A stretch of DNA of 7,497 nt. Source: Alphaproteobacteria bacterium (GTDB lineage: Bacteria; Pseudomonadota; Alphaproteobacteria; JABAAW01). Every line of letters starts with the position of its first letter. Within the stretch, counting starts at the first letter, position 1. The translations under genes and the position numbers were made by a program. The DNA is taken from positions 1 to 7,497 of the forward strand of contig JABAAA010000058.1 of NCBI GenBank assembly GCA_014239005.1. Reading direction: 5' to 3'. Positions 1-5,750 of this stretch are shown here, piece after piece. The notes under the pieces are model-generated. The model searched no databases. It was not told the DNA's origin and was given only the letters and a program-made list of their open reading frames with translations.

Positions 1-874
1 CGGCAAAGAAACGACACATCTCCTCAACTTGCACCTTGTCTTTAACTTGCTCCTTGCCCTTAACTTCTAATGATTCTTCAATTTTAGTATCGATGTTTGC
101 TGCTACACGAGGGATTGCAGCAAAGTGAACTTCGCAAATTAAAATATCAAAATTTTTAAAATTTTTTCCAAACTTCGTTTCAAACGGCCATACCTTAACT
201 TTGATTTTTTTACTCAAATCTTCCCTTAATTTTTGCACATAAGAAATTCCCGTTAAACTCTGGCTACCGACCGAACCCGCACCATACAACTTCCATTGGC
301 TTTGAACCCCAGACCATTTAACACGCTCTTCTGTCCTACGAAAATCACCAACACCATTTTTTCCTTTCTTCTTTTTATCTTTATCCTTTTTTTGGTCTAG
401 ATTTTCTAACGAATGTTTATCTTTATTTGGCTTCCCCCAAAAACATAGATCGTTCTTTTTGTTCAACTCGTCCGCAAAAACAAAACGATTCACTTCCACT
501 TCTTTTTTGCCTAAAATTCCTTTACAAATCTTATCCCATACATTTTTCCATTCTTCGCCTAACATCTTTTCTGTGTAGGCTCCATGCGGATAGCCAAACC
601 CAAAATCAAAGCCTAACAAAATTTTTTCACTTTTGTTTCTTGCAATCATCTCCATAAGGAAAGAAAAAGCTTCTTTTCGTGTCGGGGGGTTAATAGTATA
701 CGAACCTACCCAAGAATTTTTTAAAGAATCCAAACTCTCTGCATAGTCCAAAGACACAAAATCTCCGTTGAAATTGTTTCTGGAACAAGAGCCAATCCAA
801 ATGGAGTTTTTACCTACCTTCGGCGTAGAATTCGCGCTCCAGTCGACAAAGATAAATCGGTCAAATTCAGCCAT
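1..874 (-). CDS. Uncharacterised DWSA/GFDFxFGYP family protein, 3' end beyond the window (partial)
   Basis: An open frame of 291 codons starts at the ATG at 872-874 and runs without a stop to the left edge, so the C-terminus is missing. A GAGGAA ribosome-binding sequence lies just upstream. Visible motifs are VDWSAN (residues 10-15), LLGFDFGFGYP (86-96), NRF (129-131), CFWG (144-147), WKLYGAGSVGSQ (194-205) and VWPFET (228-233). These match my memory of a family common in alphaproteobacteria that is often labelled 'cobalamin biosynthesis protein CbiG' or a molybdopterin protein. I see none of the hallmarks of true CbiG, so I assign no function. The acidic residues in DWSA and GFD would suit an RNase H-like fold, but that is inference. 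Residues 158-173 form a lysine-rich stretch and 262-285 are highly charged and repetitive. The gene is far more AT-rich than its neighbours. It is last in the visible co-directional block, 59 bases after the nuclease gene. Confidence 0.82.
   Translation of the reverse strand, partial: MAEFDRFIFVDWSANSTPKVGKNSIWIGSCSRNNFNGDFVSLDYAESLDSLKNSWVGSYTINPPTRKEAFSFLMEMIARNKSEKILLGFDFGFGYPHGAYTEKMLGEEWKNVWDKICKGILGKKEVEVNRFVFADELNKKNDLCFWGKPNKDKHSLENLDQKKDKDKKKKGKNGVGDFRRTEERVKWSGVQSQWKLYGAGSVGSQSLTGISYVQKLREDLSKKIKVKVWPFETKFGKNFKNFDILICEVHFAAIPRVAANIDTKIEESLEVKGKEQVKDKVQVEEMCRFFA
26..61 (-). repeat. 18-base imperfect tandem repeat in the DWSA family gene
   Basis: Two adjacent 18-base copies (26-43 and 44-61) match at 15 of 18 positions, and the first bases of a third copy follow. 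They encode the charged EVKGKEQVKDKVQVEE segment near the cut end of the protein. Confidence 0.65.
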
Positions 875-880
875 CACAGA

Positions 881-886
881 TTCCTC
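881..886 (-). promoter_or_regulatory. Ribosome-binding site of the DWSA family gene
   Basis: The minus strand reads GAGGAA six bases before the ATG at 874. It fixes the start of this gene, which otherwise lies in AT-rich sequence with several possible starts. The start codon overlaps a TGA (TGATG) that would end a 14-codon reading frame beginning at 918; I do not call that a gene. Confidence 0.6.
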
Positions 887-933
887 ATAAAACCCCCCTC
901 TTTCTCCATCCTCCCCATATCTACCACATCCCC

Positions 934-1485
934 TCACCGATGCCAACACCCCCTTCTACCCCCGCGCCAGCGCTCAGGCTTCACCAAACATCCCCCCCAA
1001 ATCCCCCGCCTCAACCCCTTCGCCTCATCTTCCAATCCCCGATACTCACCTCTCGAAGCTACCGCCATCCCCCCCCTCACCATCTCCTCTCCCAAATCCA
1101 CGCTACCGTCCTCCTTACCCACAAAACAACGCGACAACAACCTCTTGTGCGCATCTCGAAACATCAATCCACACCTTACCTCCACACCTGCAACAATTTT
1201 CCCCAAAAAAACCCGCGCAGCATCCCCGCAATTCCAAACATCATCCCCCTCCCCACACGCCTGATCCATCTCAGGAGCGTCGATCCCCAACAACCGCACC
1301 TCCTCCCCGGAAACGACCAACGAATCTCCGTCCAACACCTCCGCCATTCCCACAACAAACGCATCCCCGTCTCCAGTCCCAGCCCCCGCCCCCCTGCGAG
1401 AGTTCCTCCGATTCCCCTCCCCGCTGCAACCCCACAACAACATCACCACCAACAACCCCGACAAAAACAAACCACCCCGAACCAT
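934..1485 (-). CDS. Staphylococcal nuclease-like (thermonuclease family) lipoprotein
   Basis: This 183-residue protein is probably a secreted, calcium-dependent nuclease of the SNase fold. Residues 1-19 are a short hydrophobic signal ending in L-W-G, followed by Cys20, which fits a lipoprotein signal though Trp at -2 is unusual. A Gly/Arg-rich linker follows. The nuclease domain covers about 45-167. VLDGDS (50-55) and VRLLGIDAPE (63-72) supply the equivalents of staphylococcal nuclease Asp21, Arg35, Asp40 and Glu43; KRLL (114-117) supplies the second catalytic Arg. The key active-site residues are therefore all present. Cys77 and Cys86, flanking a Trp, resemble the cysteine pair seen in many bacterial SNase homologues. 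The frame is open further upstream, but that part overlaps cbiX and has no signal peptide. The chosen ATG has GGAGGAGGGG before it and follows the cbiX stop by one base, implying translational coupling. Codon use is extreme: GGG, AGG and TTG dominate. Confidence 0.87.
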   Translation of the reverse strand: MVRGGLFLSGLLVVMLLWGCSGEGNRRNSRRGAGAGTGDGDAFVVGMAEVLDGDSLVVSGEEVRLLGIDAPEMDQACGEGDDVWNCGDAARVFLGKIVAGVEVRCGLMFRDAHKRLLSRCFVGKEDGSVDLGEEMVRGGMAVASRGEYRGLEDEAKGLRRGIWGGCLVKPERWRGGRRGCWHR

Positions 1486-1486
1486 C

Positions 1487-2512
1487 TCACCCCTCCTCCA
1501 AAGTCCGAACCCCCAACGGATGATCGCCATGCGGATACGGCGCATGCGTATGAAAATGCGCGCGAGCATGATCGTGCGCGTGATCATGCGCTTCCTCCGT
1601 CCCGATTCCCTCCACATGATGATGATGGCTCTCCTGCGCAGCACCCTGTTCTGCCTCGAACCCCACGACCTTCTCCCTATACTTGCATAGCCCGCAATTC
1701 ATCATCGAACCGTCTCCCGTCTCGATCTCTTCCGCACGCGACAGAAAAGTCGCCACAACATCTTCCTGACTATCCAAATAACCCACCTTCAGAAAAGAAA
1801 TGTCCCGATACCTCCGAGCTGCAACATCCACCGCCCCATAAATCCGATCGACCAAAATTCCGCGAAACAAAAAGTACGGAAAAACAACAACATGCGCAAA
1901 ACCCAACTTCGCAACACGATCCAACGCAGGCGCAACAAGAGGAAAAGTCACCCCCGAATAAGCCACGACGCCCCACCCAAAACCCAAGGACTCCCACAAC
2001 ACACGCATCAACTTCGCAACATCGCCGTTCGCATCAGGATCCGAAGCTCCCCGCCCCACCACCAGCAAAACACACCCATGCCGATCCTTTTGACTCTCCA
2101 ACCCCGCGCGCTCCAAAGCTGCACGAACTCGACGCGCCGCCGCAGAAAGCATGCGCGCATCCAACCCCAAAGGACGCCCGTAACGAATCACAACCCCATG
2201 CTTCTTCGCATAATCGCGCAACAACGCAGGGATGTCGTTCTTCGCATGCCCCGCTGCCAACAACATCCCCGGCACCGCGTCGATCCTGCTCGCCCCTTTC
2301 GAGCGCAACAGATCCAACGCCTCGCCCAAAGTCGGACGGGCAAACTCCAAAAACCCATAACCGAACTGATCGTACGAACACGACGCGCTTCCTAACACAC
2401 GCTCGCGCAACCTCGAAGCCAACACGCCGAACTCTGCCACCGCACCCGCATCCCTGCTGCCATGCCCGCACAACAACAACGCACGATGTCCGCTCGCGCG
2501 CGCTCCTTCCAT
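1487..2512 (-). CDS. cbiX: Sirohydrochlorin cobaltochelatase, long CbiX type with Fe-S motif and His-rich tail
   Basis: CbiX inserts cobalt into sirohydrochlorin (factor II) in the cytoplasm, an early step of corrin synthesis. The 341-residue protein has two chelatase domains. The first has LLLCGHGSRD (12-21, His17) and MLLAAGHAKND (83-93, His89), the usual metal-binding and catalytic histidines. The second has VVGRGASDPDAN (151-162), with Arg where the first domain has His, as I recall for the long form, and YSGVTFPLV (185-193). After it comes MNCGLC (271-276), the MXCXXC motif that carries a 4Fe-4S cluster in Bacillus megaterium CbiX. The tail (296-331) contains 13 histidines, including HHHH at 296-299, and may store or deliver cobalt (inference). 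The frame is open for 29 more codons upstream, but these overlap lapA. The chosen ATG has AAGGGAGG before it and lies 17 bases after the lapA stop. It shares the B12 pathway with cobK upstream. Confidence 0.94.
   Translation of the reverse strand: MEGARASGHRALLLCGHGSRDAGAVAEFGVLASRLRERVLGSASCSYDQFGYGFLEFARPTLGEALDLLRSKGASRIDAVPGMLLAAGHAKNDIPALLRDYAKKHGVVIRYGRPLGLDARMLSAAARRVRAALERAGLESQKDRHGCVLLVVGRGASDPDANGDVAKLMRVLWESLGFGWGVVAYSGVTFPLVAPALDRVAKLGFAHVVVFPYFLFRGILVDRIYGAVDVAARRYRDISFLKVGYLDSQEDVVATFLSRAEEIETGDGSMMNCGLCKYREKVVGFEAEQGAAQESHHHHVEGIGTEEAHDHAHDHARAHFHTHAPYPHGDHPLGVRTLEEG
1490..1499 (-). promoter_or_regulatory. Ribosome-binding site of the nuclease lipoprotein gene, inside the 3' end of cbiX
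   Basis: The minus strand reads GGAGGAGGGG, then TGA (the cbiX stop), then G, then ATG. This strong site lies in the last codons of cbiX and selects the ATG at 1485 over upstream in-frame ATGs. It suggests ribosomes finishing cbiX re-initiate on the nuclease gene. Confidence 0.75.
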
Positions 2513-2517
2513 GCCCG

Positions 2518-2523
2518 CCTCCC
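2518..2523 (-). promoter_or_regulatory. Ribosome-binding site deciding the cbiX start
   Basis: The minus strand reads GGGAGG (AAGGGAGG in full) five bases before the ATG at 2512. It supports this start over the longer reading frame that begins at 2599 inside lapA. Confidence 0.75.
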
Positions 2524-2529
2524 TTGAAG

Positions 2530-2784
2530 TCACGAGCCCTCCTTCGTCTCCTTCGTCTCCGTAGCCTCCCCCTTCGCACGACGCACGACCCCGCCCCACA
2601 GCCCCGTGCCACAGCCCAACAGAAAGCCCGCCAAGAAAACTCCCGTCACCAACAGCGACAGCGGAAGACGAAAACCCGCAGGCGTGAACAGAAGGTTCAA
2701 ACGAACCGCATGAGGATTCAGCACCGCGAACAACACGACGCAGAACAGCAAAACGGCAAAACAGAAACGTTTGACAAGACGCAT
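2530..2784 (-). CDS. lapA: LapA-domain (DUF1049) small inner-membrane protein
   Basis: This is an 84-residue protein with two hydrophobic segments, about 5-22 and 40-60, and a charged C-terminal tail (68-84) rich in Lys, Glu and Thr. The pattern of two helices with LNPHAVRLNLLF between them is typical of the lipopolysaccharide assembly protein A domain. In E. coli, LapA works with LapB at the inner membrane in controlling LPS synthesis; many alphaproteobacteria carry a single short LapA-domain protein of unclear role. The adjacent ihfB, 45 bases upstream, is a common alphaproteobacterial partner and supports the call. The frame is open to an earlier ATG at 2817, but the ATG at 2784 has GAGGAGG five bases before it and gives a normal-length protein with its first helix near the N-terminus. 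The E. coli LapA C-terminal coiled region is mostly absent. Confidence 0.82.
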   Translation of the reverse strand: MRLVKRFCFAVLLFCVVLFAVLNPHAVRLNLLFTPAGFRLPLSLLVTGVFLAGFLLGCGTGLWGGVVRRAKGEATETKETKEGS

Positions 2785-2789
2785 GGAAA

Positions 2790-2796
2790 CCTCCTC
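2790..2796 (-). promoter_or_regulatory. Ribosome-binding site deciding the lapA start
   Basis: The minus strand reads GAGGAGG five bases before the ATG at 2784, favouring this start over the in-frame ATG at 2817. Confidence 0.75.
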
Positions 2797-2829
2797 AACC
2801 CCGTAAGCTTTCTTCAAGACGCAACTTGC

Positions 2830-3129
2830 TCAAGGCGCGGGCAAGGTTGTTGCATTCAGACGCTTGTGCAACGCCTCGCCCAAACGAAAGCGCAACACGC
2901 GCCGTTGCGGCAAGCGAAGCCTCTCCCCCGTGCGCGGATTGCGCACAAGGGACTGCTCGCGCAACGCCGTCGAAAACACGCCGAAGCCGCGCAACTCGAT
3001 TCGCTCGCCGCGCTCCAAGGCTGCTACCATCGCGCCCAACACCTCGCCTATCAGCTCGTCCAAGTCGCACTTCGGCACAAGCGGATGACGTCGATGCAAG
3101 GCACGAACAAGCTCCGAACGCGTCGCCAC
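2830..3129 (-). CDS. ihfB: Integration host factor beta subunit (HU/IHF family DNA-bending protein)
   Basis: This 99-residue protein belongs to the HU/IHF family, small basic proteins that bend DNA in the nucleoid and assist transcription, recombination and replication initiation. The N-terminal part (2-41) is the helical dimerisation region, starting TRSELVRAL. GERIELRGFGVF (41-52) is the family's beta turn; GERIELRGFG is very close to E. coli IhfB GERIEIRGFG. RNPRTGE (64-70) is the family signature containing the proline that inserts between base pairs. The C-terminal helix covers about 81-92. The match to IhfB is better than to HU or IhfA, and the position just before lapA is a common alphaproteobacterial arrangement. 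The start is a GTG with AGAGAGG seven bases before it; the nearby ATG at 3134 is out of frame. It would function as a heterodimer with IhfA, which is not in this window. Confidence 0.93.
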   Translation of the reverse strand: MATRSELVRALHRRHPLVPKCDLDELIGEVLGAMVAALERGERIELRGFGVFSTALREQSLVRNPRTGERLRLPQRRVLRFRLGEALHKRLNATTLPAP

Positions 3130-3136
3130 AACATCG

Positions 3137-3143
3137 CCTCTCT
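3137..3143 (-). promoter_or_regulatory. Ribosome-binding site supporting the GTG start of ihfB
   Basis: The minus strand reads AGAGAGG seven bases before the GTG at 3129. No in-frame ATG is available near the conserved N-terminus, so this site decides the start. Confidence 0.6.
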
Positions 3144-3168
3144 AGCAAGCAAGTCTCCCCTCCCTGCT

Positions 3169-3197
3169 ACCATAGCGAAACCGCCGTGCGCACGCAA
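3169..3197 (-). promoter_or_regulatory. Candidate sigma-70-type promoter for ihfB-lapA-cbiX
   Basis: In the 89-base gap between cobK and ihfB the minus strand shows TTGCGT (3192-3197), a 17-base spacer, and TATGGT (3169-3174). This matches 3 of 6 and 4 of 6 consensus positions at ideal spacing. It would start transcription near 3162, leaving a leader of about 33 bases before the ihfB GTG. If real, it separates ihfB and the genes after it from the pst-phoU-cobK transcript. It was found by eye and is only a candidate. Confidence 0.4.
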
Positions 3198-3218
3198 GAA
3201 CCGCCCATCGAGCAAGAG

Positions 3219-4046
3219 TTAATAACAACCCCGACGTCGACGTTTGACAAGACGCACGAGCGGCGACAGATCCCGCAACGAAAGACAAGGCACGGCAAGG
3301 CTAGGGCTCTGCGGACGAGCCACCACGACCACGGGCAACGAAAGCCTTTGTGCTGCCACGACCTTTGCAAAGGACTCGCGCGCACCGCCGTCTCGACAGA
3401 CCAGCAATGAGACTCGACGGCGTTTCATCGCGCGCATCTCTTGCCGCACGCTTTGCGCCGAGAAGGGAGGCATCGAACAGAAGCGCACCCGACGCGCACG
3501 ACAGAGACGCAACGTTCGCAGGCGAAGCTGGATAAGCCTTTGCGTCGAGGCGAAGGAGCGCAAGAGCAAGCTCCGCACGGGCAGACGTCGGGCGAGCGTA
3601 TCGATGCGCCGCGCTCCCAATGCGCACAGAACAGAGCGTCTGTACGACGCAGGCAGTGCTTCGAGAAAACGCGGCAAGGCGTTGTCAGAAGCGACGAGAA
3701 AATATCTCTTCGTGCGCAGACGCGGAAAAGGAGGTCGTAGCAGGCGAAACAGAGGAAGGCTCAAGGCACGCGCTGCCTGTCGTGCGTTCTCGGAGATCCG
3801 TTCGGCAAAGGGGTGGGTGGCATCGAGGACGGCAACGGCATCGTTGTCTTGCAACCACTCTTGCAAGCCCCTCGCGCCGCCGAAACCGCCGCTCAACACC
3901 TCGATGTCGGCTCGCGGCGTTCGCGGGGCGGAGGTCGCCCCTGCCAGCGCGTAGACGATTCTGACGGCGAGACGGTGTTCGTCAAAACAAGCGGCAAGCG
4001 CATCCGCAGCGCGTCGCGCGAGCGCAGTTCCCCCTAAGACGAGCAA
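3219..4046 (-). CDS. cobK: Precorrin-6A reductase (CobK/CbiJ family)
   Basis: CobK reduces the corrin ring of precorrin-6A to precorrin-6B with NADPH, in the aerobic B12 pathway; CbiJ is the cobalt-precorrin counterpart. The 275-residue product has the family motifs in order: LVLGGT at the N-terminus (2-7, nucleotide binding), YALAGAT (32-38), GGFGG (53-57), DATHPFAERISENA (75-88), RLLRPPF (101-107), LLVCRDGG (214-221) and LPVVVVARP (237-245). CRDGG replaces the usual K/R-N/D-S-G-G and looks one residue shorter. The stretch 145-195 is unusually rich in Arg and Leu and poorly conserved. The start is a TTG directly before the LGGT motif with no evident ribosome-binding sequence; the frame is open back to the phoU stop, with no ATG or GTG. 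It lies 51 bases after phoU. The presence of cbiX downstream supports a B12 role, though CobK versus CbiJ cannot be told from sequence alone. Confidence 0.85.
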   Translation of the reverse strand: MLVLGGTALARRAADALAACFDEHRLAVRIVYALAGATSAPRTPRADIEVLSGGFGGARGLQEWLQDNDAVAVLDATHPFAERISENARQAARALSLPLFRLLRPPFPRLRTKRYFLVASDNALPRFLEALPASYRRSVLCALGARRIDTLARRLPVRSLLLRSFASTQRLIQLRLRTLRLCRARRVRFCSMPPFSAQSVRQEMRAMKRRRVSLLVCRDGGARESFAKVVAAQRLSLPVVVVARPQSPSLAVPCLSLRDLSPLVRLVKRRRRGCY

Positions 4047-4097
4047 GGTCGTCGAGGGACGTTCTTCAGGAAACGGCGGCGTTGCGCGCAGAATTCT

Positions 4098-4865
4098 TCA
4101 AGGTTTTTTTGTGCGCCCCCCTGCTTTCGCAGCACCCTGTTTCATCAAGGGGGGCGGGGCGAAGGTTTCGCCCTCGGCGGCGTAGTGCAAGGCCTCGATG
4201 ATCGATTTCAAACGATCGCCCAACCGCTCGACATACTTGACGGCAGACAGGAAGTCGACGACCGACGCGATCGATTCGGGATTGTTCGCCATGAACAGAG
4301 AAAAATCTTTCAACAAGGAATCGTGCAGCGCATTGATATGGCGATCCTTCTGCCACGCCTTGAGTGCACGCGTCGCATCCCACGCCCGACAACACTCGAT
4401 GACCCCTTGCAACATTTGCGCGGCGCTTGCACGCAGCTTGTCGATATCGCCGAAACGCTCGCGGTAGGGCGAATGAGCGAGCGAGCGTCCTCTCTCGGCG
4501 ATGCTGGCGCAATGGTCTCCGACCGCCTCGAAGGCGTCGCTCACCTTCATCGCGACGATGATCGTGCGCAGGTCGCCCGCCATCGGTTGTCGGAGTGCTG
4601 CCAAGTTGATTGCAAACTCTTGCACACGACGTTCCAACTCGTTCAAGGCTTTCTCGCGCTGCGCGATCTCGTCCCTGTCCATGGTCTTCGTCTTGATCTT
4701 GCTGCGCCCTTTACCGTTCTTATGAGCATCCTGTCCGACCAAAAAGGTCGCGGTGGCAGCGTCCAGCTGCTGGGTCACGAGCGATCCCATGCGCAACAGC
4801 ATGTCGTTGAGCTTTTCCAGCTCTTCGTCGAAGGTGTGGTTGATGTGTTGCGGATCGTCCGACAT
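4098..4865 (-). CDS. phoU: Phosphate transport regulator PhoU
   Basis: PhoU is a cytoplasmic, peripheral-membrane protein that links the Pst transporter to the PhoR sensor kinase, keeping the phosphate starvation response off when phosphate is plentiful. The 255-residue product has two three-helix repeats. Each repeat carries the E-x-x-x-D metal-binding signature: FEAVGD (112-117) and VERLGD (212-217). PMAGDLR (94-100) matches the strongly conserved P-x-A-x-DLR segment, and HTFDEELEKL near the start is typical. Residues 45-64 form a polar, lysine-rich extension in the first helical hairpin that I do not recall from E. coli PhoU. The C-terminal tail (232-255) is low in order and ends in a run of seven A bases. 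It follows pstB by 42 bases; no ribosome-binding sequence is evident before the ATG, only A-rich leader. Its TGA stop is in frame with cobK. Confidence 0.95.
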   Translation of the reverse strand: MSDDPQHINHTFDEELEKLNDMLLRMGSLVTQQLDAATATFLVGQDAHKNGKGRSKIKTKTMDRDEIAQREKALNELERRVQEFAINLAALRQPMAGDLRTIIVAMKVSDAFEAVGDHCASIAERGRSLAHSPYRERFGDIDKLRASAAQMLQGVIECCRAWDATRALKAWQKDRHINALHDSLLKDFSLFMANNPESIASVVDFLSAVKYVERLGDRLKSIIEALHYAAEGETFAPPPLMKQGAAKAGGRTKKP

Positions 4866-4907
4866 GGGATTGTTGTACTGTTTCAGGTTTTTTCGGTTTT
4901 TTTGGGA

Positions 4908-5741
4908 TTATCCGATTCGGCCCGTGATGTAGCGTTCGGTCTGTTTTCTGCGCGGTTTGGTGAAGATTTGAGTCGTTAGTCCCGATTCTACCACGCGTCC
5001 CAAGTGAAAAAACACCGTGCGATGCGAGACGCGCGCAGCTTGTTGCATCGAGTGGGTCACGATGACGATTGTGTAGTTTTGCGAGAGCTCGGCGATAAGA
5101 TTCTCGATGCGCGCGGTGGCGATCGGATCGAGCGCCGAGCAGGGCTCGTCCATCAGGATGATGTCGGGCTGTAAGGCGATGGCGCGCGCGATGCACAGAC
5201 GCTGCTGCTGTCCTCCGGATAGCGCGATCGCCGAATCGTCTAGCCTGTCGGCAACTTCTCGTTCCAGCCCTGCGCGCACGAGGCTCTCGCGCACGATCTC
5301 GTCGGTCTCTTTCTTGTTGCGCGCGAGCGCGTGGATGCGCACGCCGTAGGCGACATTGTCGTAGATCGACTTCGGAAAAGGGTTCGGCTTTTGGAATACC
5401 ATGCCGATGCGCGCACGCAACGCGACGGGGTCCAACGTTGCGACATCGTCGCCGTCGATGGCGATCTGCCCTTCGACGCGACAACCCTCGATGACATCGT
5501 TCATGCGATTGATACAGCGCAGAAAGGTCGACTTTCCGCAACCCGAAGGACCGATGAGCGCCGTCACCTGCCTGTGCGGTACTTCGAGCGCGACTTGAAA
5601 CAACGCCTGTTTGTCGCCGTAGTAGACATTGACGGCGCGCGCGCGAATCTTCGCGCTTGCTGCCTTGGCACGCGACGACATAGGCAATGGCGCAGACAAT
5701 GATATAGGCAACGGCGCTGGCGGTTTGTCGTTTCTTGTCAT
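4908..5741 (-). CDS. pstB: Phosphate ABC transporter ATP-binding protein PstB
   Basis: PstB is the ATPase that drives phosphate import through PstCA at the inner membrane. Numbered from the ATG at 5741 (277 residues), it has Walker [10 protein letters not shown] (64-72), the Q-loop in FQKPNPFP (116-123), the signature LSGGQQQR (174-181), Walker B IILMDEP (194-200), the D-loop SALD (202-205) and the switch His in VTHSMQQAA (228-236). The C-terminal [13 protein letters not shown] is typical of PstB. All catalytic residues are present. The start is uncertain: neither this ATG nor the in-frame ATG at 5681 has a ribosome-binding sequence. The later one gives 257 residues, the same as E. coli PstB, and the extra 20 residues are an imperfect Pro/Leu repeat encoded by a 24-base duplication, so the true start may be 5681. 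It follows pstA by 68 bases that contain a separate 14-base repeat. Confidence 0.96.
   Translation of the reverse strand: MTRNDKPPAPLPISLSAPLPMSSRAKAASAKIRARAVNVYYGDKQALFQVALEVPHRQVTALIGPSGCGKSTFLRCINRMNDVIEGCRVEGQIAIDGDDVATLDPVALRARIGMVFQKPNPFPKSIYDNVAYGVRIHALARNKKETDEIVRESLVRAGLEREVADRLDDSAIALSGGQQQRLCIARAIALQPDIILMDEPCSALDPIATARIENLIAELSQNYTIVIVTHSMQQAARVSHRTVFFHLGRVVESGLTTQIFTKPRRKQTERYITGRIG
5677..5724 (-). repeat. 24-base imperfect tandem duplication at the 5' end of pstB
   Basis: Two adjacent 24-base copies (5677-5700 and 5701-5724) match at 18 of 24 positions. They encode PPAPLPIS and LSAPLPMS, the low-complexity N-terminal extension of PstB. The duplication creates most of the sequence between the two candidate pstB start codons. 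Confidence 0.75.
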
Positions 5742-5750
5742 GGCACGGGG

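Noticed and set aside
874..918. Fourteen-codon reading frame ending in TGATG at the DWSA gene start
   Set aside because: Too short and purine-biased to call a gene; no good ribosome-binding site precedes it. It could be a leader peptide but nothing beyond the overlap supports that.
1566..1589. Inverted repeat GCATGATC - 8 bases - GATCATGC
   Set aside because: It lies in the histidine-rich tail of cbiX and is explained by alternating His, Asp and Ala codons. No T-run follows on either strand, so it is not a terminator.
1486..1644. N-terminally extended form of the nuclease starting at 1644
   Set aside because: The extra 53 residues are Arg/Ile/Met-rich, overlap the cbiX coding region, and hide the signal peptide; the ATG at 1485 has a strong ribosome-binding site.
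940..3222. A 760-codon open frame on the plus strand
   Set aside because: It lies antisense to four well-supported genes (nuclease, cbiX, lapA, ihfB). Its product is Pro/His/Thr/Arg-rich without any domain pattern, and its openness follows from the C-rich plus strand that lacks stop codons.
3234..3243. Ten-base palindrome ACGTCGACGT near the end of cobK
   Set aside because: Arises from consecutive Arg codons (CGT CGA CGT) in the cobK C-terminus and is a single short site with no partner.
4100..4140. Possible terminator after phoU: CTGC-TTTC-GCAG hairpin near a T-run
   Set aside because: On the minus (transcribed) strand the run is A, not T, and the stem is only four base pairs inside the phoU coding sequence.
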